Source: Bacteroidota bacterium (GTDB lineage: Bacteria; Bacteroidota; Bacteroidia; Bacteroidales; PUMT01). Taken from it: a stretch of 13,317 bases of DNA. The stretch is from NCBI GenBank assembly GCA_003567115.1, contig PXAP01000059.1:1-13317 (forward strand), written 5' to 3'. Within the stretch, counting starts at the first letter, position 1; every line of letters begins with the position of its first letter. The notes under the pieces are model-generated. The model did no database searches, was not told the origin of the DNA, and worked only from the letters and a program-made list of their open reading frames with translations. The translations under genes were made by a program, and so were the position numbers. Shown piece by piece: positions 5,866 through 12,845 of this stretch.

Positions 5866-7959
5866 ATGATTTACAAATCATTGGTTTTTCCGGCCATGCT
5901 GGCCCTTATTTTAATGGGCGCCTGCAAAATAGTATCTGACGAACCCGTACCTGACTTTTCAGGTGAACTAACCGCCCGGGAGAAAGAAGAGGGGCGGCTT
6001 ACTCCCGAAATCTTATGGAAATTCGGCAGAACAGGAAATGCCCGTATTTCTCCTGACGGTAGCAAAATTATCTATTCTCTGACAAGGTATGATTACAATA
6101 CCAATATGAGCAAAACCGAGATAGTTCTTCTCGATCTGGAAACCACAGAGTCACAAACCCTGACAACGGATGATGGCAGGCACTTCAATGCACGCTGGCA
6201 CCCGGACGGTGAAAGGATAGGATACCTGAGTGCCAAAAACGGGGATGTTCAGGTGTGGGAAATGAACACTGAGGGGACGGATATAAGACAGGTATCTGAT
6301 ATAGAGGATGGAATCACCGGCTTTGAATATTCACCTGCCGGAGATAATATCTACTTTACCAAACAGGTCAAACTGGATGAAACTCCATCGGATATGTACC
6401 CCGACCTGCCGCTGATAAATGTAAGGATAGAAGACGAGCTTATGTACAGGCACTGGGACTCATGGCATAATTATTCTTACAGCCACATATTTGTCGCCTC
6501 ATATGACAACGGCAGCCTGGGGGAACCTCAGGATATTATGGAGGGAGAAAAATATGATTCACCGCTGCCTCCATTTTACAATCAGGCTCATATTGCATGG
6601 AGCAGTGACGGTAAAATAATTGCCTATACCAGCAAAAAAATGGGTCGTACTGAGTTTGCCCAGAGTACCGATTCGGATATTTACCTCTATTACCTTGAAA
6701 CAGGCGAAACGATAAATATTACAATAGATAACAGGGGATATGACAGATATCCGGTATTTTCGCCCGATGGCAATTTTCTGGCTTGGCAGAGCATGGAAAC
6801 ACCGGGCTATGAATCGGATAAAGCCAGGCTTTTTGTCTATAACCTAAGTACAGGGGTTAAGAGATACCTGACCAGGGACTTTGAAGAAAATGCCTCGGAT
6901 TTTGTATGGAGCGACGACAGCGAAAATATCTTCTTCATAAGCGGTGTAAACGCAACCTATCAGGTTTTCAGCATTCATGTCCCCACCAGGAATATCAGCC
7001 GGATTACCGATGGTAAACACAATATTACCTCCATTAACCTCAGGGGGAATAGATTGATCGTTGAAAAAATGTCAATGTCAAGAGCAACCGAGATTTTCAG
7101 CATCGATCCTTTTACCGGCAGGGAAACGCAGCTTACATTCACAAACCGGCATATTTACGATAATATTGATATGGGTCATGTGGCAGAGCGATGGGTGAAG
7201 ACAACCGACGGAAAGGATATGCTGGTCTGGGTAATTTATCCGCCCGATTTTGATCCTGACAAAACATATCCCGCCCTCCTCTACTGCCAGGGAGGGCCTC
7301 AGAGTGCGGTCAGCCAGTTTTTTTCCTACCGCTGGAATTTTCAGATTATGGCAGCAAATGATTATGTAATAGTTGCTCCAAACAGAAGAGGGCTGCCTAC
7401 ATTCGGACAGGAATGGAACAGGCAGATATCGGGCGACTGGGGAGGGCAGGCAATGCGGGATTATCTTTCTGCAATAGATGAACTTAAAAATGAGCCTTAT
7501 ATTGACCGGGAAAGGGTCGGTGCTGTTGGAGCAAGTTTTGGCGGTTATTCAGTGTTCCAGCTTGCCGGCACCCATGAGGGAAGGTTCAGGGCTTTCATCT
7601 CCCATAATGGTGTTTTTCATCTTGAAAGCATGTACGGAGCAACTGAGGAGACATTTTTCGTGAACCATGATCTTGAGGGTGCTTACTGGGAAAGGCCCAG
7701 ACCAATAAGTTACGATGAATTTTCACCCCATGCATACGTTCAGAACTGGGATACACCCATTCTTATCTATACAAGCCAGAATGATTACAGGGTCCCTTAT
7801 GCCCAGGGAATACAGGCTTTCAATATTGCAAGGCTGAAGGGAATTCCAGCAAAGCTGGTACACTTTCCCGATGAGGGGCACTGGGTGCTTCAACCCCAGA
7901 ATGCCATTATGTGGCAGAGGGAGTTCTTCTCGTGGCTCGACAGGTGGCTGAAAAACTAG
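5866..7959 (+). CDS. S9 family (prolyl oligopeptidase) lipoprotein peptidase, DPP5-like
   Basis: The protein has 697 residues. The signal peptide ends in a lipobox LMGAC with C20 as the probable lipidated residue, so it is membrane-anchored outside the cytoplasm. A beta-propeller with PD40/WD40-like repeats spans about 50-430 (ISPDGSKIIY, WHPDGERIGY, FSPDGNFLAW, VWSDDSENIFF). The alpha/beta-hydrolase domain spans about 440-697. The catalytic triad is S557 in GASFGGYS, D640 in SQNDYRVP and H672 in DEGHW. Length, triad positions and the HWDSWHNYSYSHIFV segment (196-210) resemble dipeptidyl peptidase 5 of Porphyromonas, which releases dipeptides with a hydrophobic second residue. The exact specificity here is inferred. 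It starts 10 bp after recA without a Shine-Dalgarno and ends 8 bp from the convergent thiC stop. Confidence 0.92.
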   Translation: MIYKSLVFPAMLALILMGACKIVSDEPVPDFSGELTAREKEEGRLTPEILWKFGRTGNARISPDGSKIIYSLTRYDYNTNMSKTEIVLLDLETTESQTLTTDDGRHFNARWHPDGERIGYLSAKNGDVQVWEMNTEGTDIRQVSDIEDGITGFEYSPAGDNIYFTKQVKLDETPSDMYPDLPLINVRIEDELMYRHWDSWHNYSYSHIFVASYDNGSLGEPQDIMEGEKYDSPLPPFYNQAHIAWSSDGKIIAYTSKKMGRTEFAQSTDSDIYLYYLETGETINITIDNRGYDRYPVFSPDGNFLAWQSMETPGYESDKARLFVYNLSTGVKRYLTRDFEENASDFVWSDDSENIFFISGVNATYQVFSIHVPTRNISRITDGKHNITSINLRGNRLIVEKMSMSRATEIFSIDPFTGRETQLTFTNRHIYDNIDMGHVAERWVKTTDGKDMLVWVIYPPDFDPDKTYPALLYCQGGPQSAVSQFFSYRWNFQIMAANDYVIVAPNRRGLPTFGQEWNRQISGDWGGQAMRDYLSAIDELKNEPYIDRERVGAVGASFGGYSVFQLAGTHEGRFRAFISHNGVFHLESMYGATEETFFVNHDLEGAYWERPRPISYDEFSPHAYVQNWDTPILIYTSQNDYRVPYAQGIQAFNIARLKGIPAKLVHFPDEGHWVLQPQNAIMWQREFFSWLDRWLKN

Positions 7960-7967
7960 AAATGTAA

Positions 7968-9254
7968 TTATTTTTTTAATTCAAGGCCTTTGTCGGTTTT
8001 AACAGCACATAAATTGCCGCACATAGAGCAATAATCTTCTGTGCTGCTTTGGGAGGCATCTTTTCTTGCCTTTGCCGTTTCAGGATCAATAGCATTTAAA
8101 AAAATGGCCTCCCAGTCCAGGTCACGCCTTGCCTTTGAAATTGCATAATCCCTTTTTCTGGCATTGCCTGTGTTTTTGACGATATCTGCACTTTGTGCAG
8201 CAATTCTGCTGGCAATTACACCCAGTTTCACATCATTTGCATCGGGAAGACATAAATGTTCTGCCGGTGTCACATAACACAAAAAATCTGCACCATAAAC
8301 AGCCGCCGCAGTCCCTCCTATTGCCCCCGTTATATGATCATAACCGGGTGCCGAATCGGTCGTCAGAGGGCCCAGAACATACAAAGGGGCATCATGACAT
8401 ATCTTTTTCATCAGCTTCATGTTCATTTCAATCTGATCAAAAGGCATATGCCCCGGACCTTCCACTATAACCTGTACACCTCTTTCCCTGGCACGGTCAA
8501 CCAGCTGACCTATTATCAGCAGCTCGGCAACCTGCCCCCTGTCGGTTGCATCAGCACCGCATCCGGGACGGATACCGTCACCGAGACTAATGGTAACATC
8601 ATACTGTTCACATATATCCAGTACACGGTTGTAATGCTCATAAAGAGGGTTTTCAGTGTCATTCAGGGTAATCCATCTCTTCAGGATGGCTCCCCCCCTG
8701 CTTACAATACCACATACTCTTTCATCATTTTCCAGAAAAGATACCGACGTTCTGGTTACACCACAATGCAATGTCATAAAATCCACACCGGCTTTTGCCT
8801 GATCTTCAATTTCCCCGAAAAGGGCCTCCGGATCAATTTGCTCTATTTTCCCGCCCTCACGCATAAGCCGGGTTGCAACAGCATATATTGGCACGGTGCC
8901 AATCATAACAGGCGATTCTTTCAGAATATTTTTAAGTATCTGGTGCAGATCACCGCCGGTTGACAAGTCCATCACTGCATCAGCACCATAGTCAACGGAA
9001 ATTTTCATCTTTTCCAGCTCCTCAGGAAAATTGCAGTGTGCTTCAGATGTGCCGATATTGGCATTTATTTTTGTACTCAGTCCGTTACCTATTCCCCTTG
9101 CAGGGAATTGACGGTTAATGTTTTTGGGAATCACTACCCTTCCATTTGCTACTTCCCGCCGGAGCCAGTCGGCATCTACGCCTTCTTTTCCTGCCACCTC
9201 CTTCAGTTCTGGGGTTACAATCCCCTTAACGGCTTGTTGTAATTGGGTGCTCAT
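7968..9254 (-). CDS. thiC: phosphomethylpyrimidine synthase ThiC (radical SAM, HMP-P synthase)
   Basis: The protein has 428 residues. ThiC converts aminoimidazole ribotide to hydroxymethylpyrimidine phosphate using S-adenosylmethionine and a [4Fe-4S] cluster. Family motifs are NANIGTSE (64-71), DLSTGGD (96-102), TLHCGVTR (161-168), SRGGAI (185-190), EGPGHMPFDQIEMN (265-278) and GPLTTDSAPGYDHITGAIGGT (295-315). The cluster-binding cysteines are C409, C412 and C416 at the C-terminus, a C-x2-C-x3-C spacing one residue shorter than the C-x2-C-x4-C of E. coli ThiC. The protein also lacks the long N-terminal extension of the roughly 630-residue enterobacterial enzyme, so it belongs to the short form. 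It is the last gene of the thi4-thiE-thiC operon, 6 bp after thiE. No intrinsic terminator is evident in the 8 bp to the convergent peptidase gene. Confidence 0.97.
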   Translation of the reverse strand: MSTQLQQAVKGIVTPELKEVAGKEGVDADWLRREVANGRVVIPKNINRQFPARGIGNGLSTKINANIGTSEAHCNFPEELEKMKISVDYGADAVMDLSTGGDLHQILKNILKESPVMIGTVPIYAVATRLMREGGKIEQIDPEALFGEIEDQAKAGVDFMTLHCGVTRTSVSFLENDERVCGIVSRGGAILKRWITLNDTENPLYEHYNRVLDICEQYDVTISLGDGIRPGCGADATDRGQVAELLIIGQLVDRARERGVQVIVEGPGHMPFDQIEMNMKLMKKICHDAPLYVLGPLTTDSAPGYDHITGAIGGTAAAVYGADFLCYVTPAEHLCLPDANDVKLGVIASRIAAQSADIVKNTGNARKRDYAISKARRDLDWEAIFLNAIDPETAKARKDASQSSTEDYCSMCGNLCAVKTDKGLELKK

Positions 9255-9260
9255 TATTAT

Positions 9261-9875
9261 CTATTTTTTAATTAATGATTTGATTTCACTGACTCTCTTA
9301 TCAAATTCAGTTGTTTGCATAAAATATCTTACAAGTGCAACATTCCTTGCACCTGCCTCAATAACATCCGTGATGTTTTCCGGGAAAATACCCCCGATGG
9401 CAACCACAGGGATTCCGGCAAAATCAAGCACCTGTTTAAGCTGTTCTGCTCCTACAGGTTCGTCCGGGTTTTCTTTTGCATTAGTTGGGTAGATGGGGCC
9501 AAAACCAATGTAATCGGGATTTTTTTCAAGGGCTTTTTTTGCCTGCCCGGTTGAATGTGTTGACAGGCCTATTTTCATTGTGCCGATAATCTTACGGGCA
9601 TCTTCTATTGTTATATCATCCTGCCCGAGATGAAGGTAATCGGCATCGCAAATAGCTGCAATATCAGGCCTGTCATTTATCACGAAACTTGTAGAAGTGC
9701 CTCTGGTAATACTGCGTATCTCCTTTGCAATTCTAACCTGTTCTCTGTCAGGAAGATGTTTTTCACGCAACTGAAGCATCTTAATACCGTTTTCAACGCA
9801 CTTTTCAGCTATCAATGCATGAGGTAAAACCGGCCTGGTAATTATAATATATAAGCCGAAATTTTCCATCACCAA
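9261..9875 (-). CDS. thiE: thiamine-phosphate synthase ThiE
   Basis: The protein has 204 residues, normal for ThiE. It condenses hydroxymethylpyrimidine pyrophosphate with the carboxylated thiazole phosphate to give thiamine phosphate. Visible signatures of this TIM-barrel family are QLREK (35-39, pyrophosphate binding), VINDRPDIA (65-73), LHLGQDD (81-87), GLSTHS (103-108), DYIGFGPIYPT (121-131) and PVVAIGGI (156-163). The TenI-like alternative, a thiazole tautomerase, is less likely because QLREK, the NDR motif and the GQDD motif are intact. The start could be Met1 or Met3. Met1 leaves a 6-bp gap to the thi4 stop. ThiD, which supplies the pyrophosphate substrate, is not in this window. Confidence 0.94.
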   Translation of the reverse strand: MVMENFGLYIIITRPVLPHALIAEKCVENGIKMLQLREKHLPDREQVRIAKEIRSITRGTSTSFVINDRPDIAAICDADYLHLGQDDITIEDARKIIGTMKIGLSTHSTGQAKKALEKNPDYIGFGPIYPTNAKENPDEPVGAEQLKQVLDFAGIPVVAIGGIFPENITDVIEAGARNVALVRYFMQTTEFDKRVSEIKSLIKK

Positions 9876-9881
9876 CTAAAT

Positions 9882-10646
9882 TTAAAGCTGTTCTGCCATC
9901 AACCGTGCAACTTTTTCTCCTGAAAGCAGCATGCCTCCGAAAACAGGTCCCATCCTCCAGCTGCCGCTCACTCCGTTTGCCGCCATACCCGATACGAAAA
10001 GCCCGGGAAATATCTCCCTGGTATTTTCTATTGTGGTCTGTTCAGCTTCATCGGCGGACAAGGAGCGTTCTCCAATAACAGTACCCGATACAGTGTTGAG
10101 CCTGACATTGTTTTTTCTTTCCACCGTCCTGGCTACTTCACAATCATGACCCGTAGCATCCAGAACGGTTTTTGACATGATCACAAGCGGATCAACATGC
10201 ATACCCTCACGATGCACGGGAGCCCAGTTGATAACGAGACCGTTTACTTTATTGTTTTTAAAGACAACATCTTCAATTGATACACAATTGAAAATTATTG
10301 CTCCTGCTTTAGTAGCATGATAAATAAGGGCTGATGATGCATGCACCGAATCGACCGAGTAAAAGCCCCTGGCATACCCGGTATATCCGATTCCAAATTC
10401 ATCCAGCAGGTGCAGGGCTTCTTTCTGAACAACAATTTCATTAAACATCATAGCCCCGCCCCACATACCTCCTCCGGGTGCCAGCTTTCTTTCAAATAAA
10501 GCAACCTTTACCCCTTTTTTGGCCAGCAGATATGCAGCTACAAGTCCGGAAGGACCCCCTCCGGCAATTGCTGCATCAACAGTCAGGTTTTCTTTCAGTT
10601 TTTTAAACCAGGAATCAATAATTCCGGCAGATACAATTTTCTCCAT
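9882..10646 (-). CDS. thi4: Thi4-family thiazole synthase, bacterial, probably sulfide-dependent
   Basis: The protein has 254 residues. Thi4 builds the adenylated thiazole from NAD, glycine and sulfur. Family features are the dinucleotide-binding AIAGGGPSGLVAAY (26-39), ERKLAPGGGMWGGAMMFN (52-69), HVDPL (150-154), DATGHDCEVAR (163-173) and the C-terminal GMAANGVSGSWRMGPVFGGMLLSG (220-243). Yeast Thi4 sacrifices an active-site cysteine as sulfur donor. Archaeal and some bacterial members lack it and use free sulfide. Here the only cysteines are C121 and C169. C169 directly follows GHD, several residues before the place where I would align the yeast cysteine, so this looks like a non-Cys, catalytic enzyme. 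It heads the operon under a TPP riboswitch, which confirms the thiamine role. No thiG, thiS or thiH is nearby. Confidence 0.92.
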   Translation of the reverse strand: MEKIVSAGIIDSWFKKLKENLTVDAAIAGGGPSGLVAAYLLAKKGVKVALFERKLAPGGGMWGGAMMFNEIVVQKEALHLLDEFGIGYTGYARGFYSVDSVHASSALIYHATKAGAIIFNCVSIEDVVFKNNKVNGLVINWAPVHREGMHVDPLVIMSKTVLDATGHDCEVARTVERKNNVRLNTVSGTVIGERSLSADEAEQTTIENTREIFPGLFVSGMAANGVSGSWRMGPVFGGMLLSGEKVARLMAEQL

Positions 10647-10700
10647 GGCATTGTTTTTATATTTTCAAAATGTAAAAAGCCAGGAGAGCAGACAATAACG

Positions 10701-10724
10701 GTAGGAATCTTCTTTACTTCCTAC
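10701..10724 (-). promoter_or_regulatory. riboswitch expression-platform hairpin
   Basis: In the RNA GUAGGAA, the conserved 3' end of the aptamer, is perfectly complementary to UUCCUAC ten bases later, giving a 7-bp stem. This pairing and the folded aptamer are mutually exclusive, as expected for a switch. No T-run follows, so the platform does not look like a simple intrinsic terminator. Confidence 0.55.
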
Positions 10725-10793
10725 GCAGGTATTATCCTGTTCAGGTAATAAGGGTATGATCTCAGCCTTAAAGTCAGGCACCCCTGGATTAAA
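10714..10793 (-). promoter_or_regulatory. TPP riboswitch (THI-box aptamer)
   Basis: On the minus strand the aptamer core reads GGGGTGCC, then GGCTGAGATCATACCC, then ACCTGAACAGGATAATACC and TGCGTAGGAAG. These are the conserved THI-box elements in the right order. A short GCCU/AGGC stem replaces the variable P3 arm. P1 appears weak. It lies about 70 bases before thi4 and should lower expression of thi4-thiE-thiC when thiamine pyrophosphate is abundant. Confidence 0.96.
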
Positions 10794-10800
10794 ATTTAAG

Positions 10801-10808
10801 CAAATATA
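10801..10808 (-). promoter_or_regulatory. -7 element of the thiamine operon promoter
   Basis: TATATTTG on the minus strand matches TAnnTTTG perfectly. Transcription from it would begin within about 10 bases, almost at the 5' edge of the TPP aptamer. The -33 region holds no clear TTTG but is occupied by the dyad at 10819-10838. Confidence 0.6.
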
Positions 10809-10818
10809 TGCATTATAT

Positions 10819-10838
10819 GCCTGATAACATAATCAGGC
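10819..10838. promoter_or_regulatory. perfect 20-bp dyad, candidate operator of the thi operon
   Basis: GCCTGAT at 10819-10825 and ATCAGGC at 10832-10838 are perfect inverted halves around a 6-base AT centre. The dyad lies 10 bases upstream of the -7 box, over the expected -33 position. This placement suits a repressor or activator binding site. It is less likely to be a trpB terminator, being 150 bp past that gene with no T-run. The regulator is unknown. Confidence 0.4.
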
Positions 10839-10988
10839 CGGATAAATTAATCTTTTGTTTTTCCTTCGCGATCATAAGCGGCATACTGGTTGAGCTTAAA
10901 CAGTACTGAAAATTACCACAAACCAGAATCCTCAGATAAGCTTTAATTATGAAAGAATTTTATGTTTGCTTATCCTGCACCAATTAAT
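10839..10988. other. spacer downstream of the TrpB2 gene
   Basis: No gene is visible. GATAAGC at 10935-10941 and GCTTATC at 10968-10974 form a 7-bp inverted repeat with a 26-base AT-rich loop just beyond the trpB2 stop. It could shape the 3' end of that transcript but lacks the short loop and T-tail of a typical terminator. Confidence 0.35.
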
Positions 10989-12356
10989 TCAGGACTGCAC
11001 CTTTGGAATTTCCTCCAGGGCCTTTCTGACTTCCTCTTCAGGATAAGCATAATCAATAAGTTCACCTGAAAGGTATTTTGAATATGAGGATAAGTCAAAA
11101 TGTCCGTGCCCGCTATGAGCTATCAGAATTGTCTTTTCCTCACCAGTCTCCCTGCACTTGAGTGCTTCATCTATGGCTATCTTTATAGCATGAGATGTTT
11201 CCGGCGCAGAAATGATTCCCTCTGTCCGCGCAAACATAATAGCAGCCTCAAAAATCCCGGTCTGATGTGCAGCCCTGGCTTCAATTAAACCCAGTTTATT
11301 CAAATGGCTTACAATTGGTGCCATTCCGTGGTAACGTAACCCCCCGGCATGTATTGCAGGTGGAATAAATGAATGCCCCAGGGTATGCATCTTCAGCAAA
11401 GGGGTCAATCCAGCTACATCGCCGAAATCATAGGCGTACGCACCCCTGGTCATTTTGGGACAACTTTCCGGCTCTACAGAGATAATCTGCATATCAGGTT
11501 TTTTTCCACTTATCTTGTCCCTTGTCCAGGGAAGTATCTGGCCTGCAAAATTCGATCCGCCCCCTACGCAACCAACAATAATATCAGGATAAGCATCGGC
11601 CATCTCCATTTGCTTAATGGTTTCCTCTCCGATAATAGTTTGATGAAGAAGAACATGGTTAAGTACACTTCCAAGCGAATAATGAGTATCATCGCGGGAT
11701 GCGGCATCCTCAACAGCTTCACTTATGGCAAGACCCAGACTGCCCGGACAATCAGGCCATTTTTTAAGCATCTCTTTTCCGGTATTTGTGTCTTCACTGG
11801 GACTCGGCACACATTGTGCCCCCCATGATTCCATAAGTACACGACGGTAGGGTTTCTGATCAAAGCTAACTCTTACCATATAAACTTTACACTCTACATC
11901 AAAAAAGGAACAACCCATTGCCAGTGCACTTCCCCATTGACCGGCTCCGGTTTCGGTAGCTATTCTTTTAATCCCTTCCTCCTTGTTATAGTAGGCCTGG
12001 GCAACGGCAGTGTTAGGCTTATGGCTTCCCGCCTGACTTGTACCTTCATATTTATAATAAATCTTTGCCGGTGTATCCAAAGCCTTCTCCAGCCGGTATG
12101 CCCGGTACAGGGCAGTTGGCCTCCACGTGCGGTAAACATCCTGTATTTCATCGGGTATTTCAATCCACCGCTCTGTGCTGACTTCCTGTTTTATCAGTTC
12201 CATTGGAAAAAGGGGGGCCAGATCATCAGGGCCTACCGGTTTACCGGTCCCGGGATGTAAAACGGGCGGCAAAGGTTCGGGTAAATCTGCCTGAATGTTG
12301 TACCAGTGTGTTGGCATATCCTTTTGGTCAAGAAACCACATAGATCTATTTTTCAT
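10989..12356 (-). CDS. trpB2: TrpB2-type tryptophan synthase beta-like PLP enzyme
   Basis: The protein has 455 residues, longer than ordinary TrpB (about 400) and typical of TrpB2. These PLP enzymes join indole and serine to make tryptophan, and several can act without TrpA or as serine deaminases. Signatures are the PLP lysine K113 in GSHKPN (110-115), ETGAGQWG (135-142, where TrpB1 has ETGAGQHG), the cofactor-phosphate loop VGGGSN (264-269), HAGGLRYHG (336-344) and the C-terminal HSGHGHFD (414-421). The N-terminal extension with WYNIQADLPEPLPP (18-31) is also characteristic. No trpA or other tryptophan gene is in the window, so it appears to act alone, perhaps salvaging indole. A promoter candidate lies 36-67 bases upstream. 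The spacer with its own riboswitch argues against an operon with the thiamine genes. Confidence 0.93.
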   Translation of the reverse strand: MKNRSMWFLDQKDMPTHWYNIQADLPEPLPPVLHPGTGKPVGPDDLAPLFPMELIKQEVSTERWIEIPDEIQDVYRTWRPTALYRAYRLEKALDTPAKIYYKYEGTSQAGSHKPNTAVAQAYYNKEEGIKRIATETGAGQWGSALAMGCSFFDVECKVYMVRVSFDQKPYRRVLMESWGAQCVPSPSEDTNTGKEMLKKWPDCPGSLGLAISEAVEDAASRDDTHYSLGSVLNHVLLHQTIIGEETIKQMEMADAYPDIIVGCVGGGSNFAGQILPWTRDKISGKKPDMQIISVEPESCPKMTRGAYAYDFGDVAGLTPLLKMHTLGHSFIPPAIHAGGLRYHGMAPIVSHLNKLGLIEARAAHQTGIFEAAIMFARTEGIISAPETSHAIKIAIDEALKCRETGEEKTILIAHSGHGHFDLSSYSKYLSGELIDYAYPEEEVRKALEEIPKVQS

Positions 12357-12391
12357 AACTGCATCTTTTTAAATTGTAAAATAATATTCCG

Positions 12392-12423
12392 CAAAATAGT
12401 AATTATTGACAAATTGAAGCAAA
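12392..12423 (-). promoter_or_regulatory. putative promoter of trpB2
   Basis: On the minus strand TTTG (12420-12423) is followed after 20 bases by CTATTTTG (12392-12399), a 4-base TTTG core with an imperfect TA. Spacing fits the Bacteroidota pattern, and the start would lie about 30 bases before the ATG. Confidence 0.35.
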
Positions 12424-12845
12424 TTCTGTAAATCATTTTTCATTACCTCTTCTTTCTAACCACGTTTTTTAGATCAAATCAGGAAAATTACACCTGTTTT
12501 TAATTGAATATAAAAAGTTATAATGCACATCTATTAATTAAATATTTGATTTTTCAGGATAATTTATTGAAATTTGAATTCTGTGAGTTTATTCCCCGTT
12601 GATTGTGGCGGGGTTAGCAAGTACAATAAAATATAAAAGTATGAGTCCACTCTATAAAGTATTTTTTGGGGTAAAAATTAGTGAAATCAAATTCTCAATC
12701 TGCTGTATATCTATGTGTTATTTAATTGAATTTTTGTAAAAAATCCTCATTTTTGACTTTCTGGAGTAGCCTCAGGTAAAGAATCGATGATTTATCTGTT
12801 CATATTTAATTTTCAATTGCCAGATAGAACTAATATTATAAACAG
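12424..12845. other. AT-rich divergent intergenic region
   Basis: Between the trpB2 promoter and the exported-protein gene I see no convincing gene. CCCCG at 12594-12598 and CGGGG at 12609-12613 form a 5-bp GC stem with a 10-base loop, standing out in AT-rich DNA but with no T-run. CATTTTTG at 12748-12755 is one base off the -7 consensus for the plus-strand gene, without a good -33. Confidence 0.4.

Noticed and set aside
8256..8963. Open frame of 235 codons on the plus strand opposite thiC
   Set aside because: Entirely antisense to a strongly recognised thiC; the product shows no domain-like pattern.
11373..11828. Open frame of 151 codons opposite trpB2
   Set aside because: Shadow of the well-supported trpB2 gene on the other strand.
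12594..12613. GC stem CCCCG/CGGGG as a terminator
   Set aside because: Only 5 bp with a 10-base loop, no T-run on either side, and no gene ends nearby.
12641..12739. 32-codon open frame in the 489-bp spacer (starts MSPLYKVFFG)
   Set aside because: No Shine-Dalgarno or convincing promoter, A/T-driven composition, and nothing recognisable; chance is the simplest explanation.
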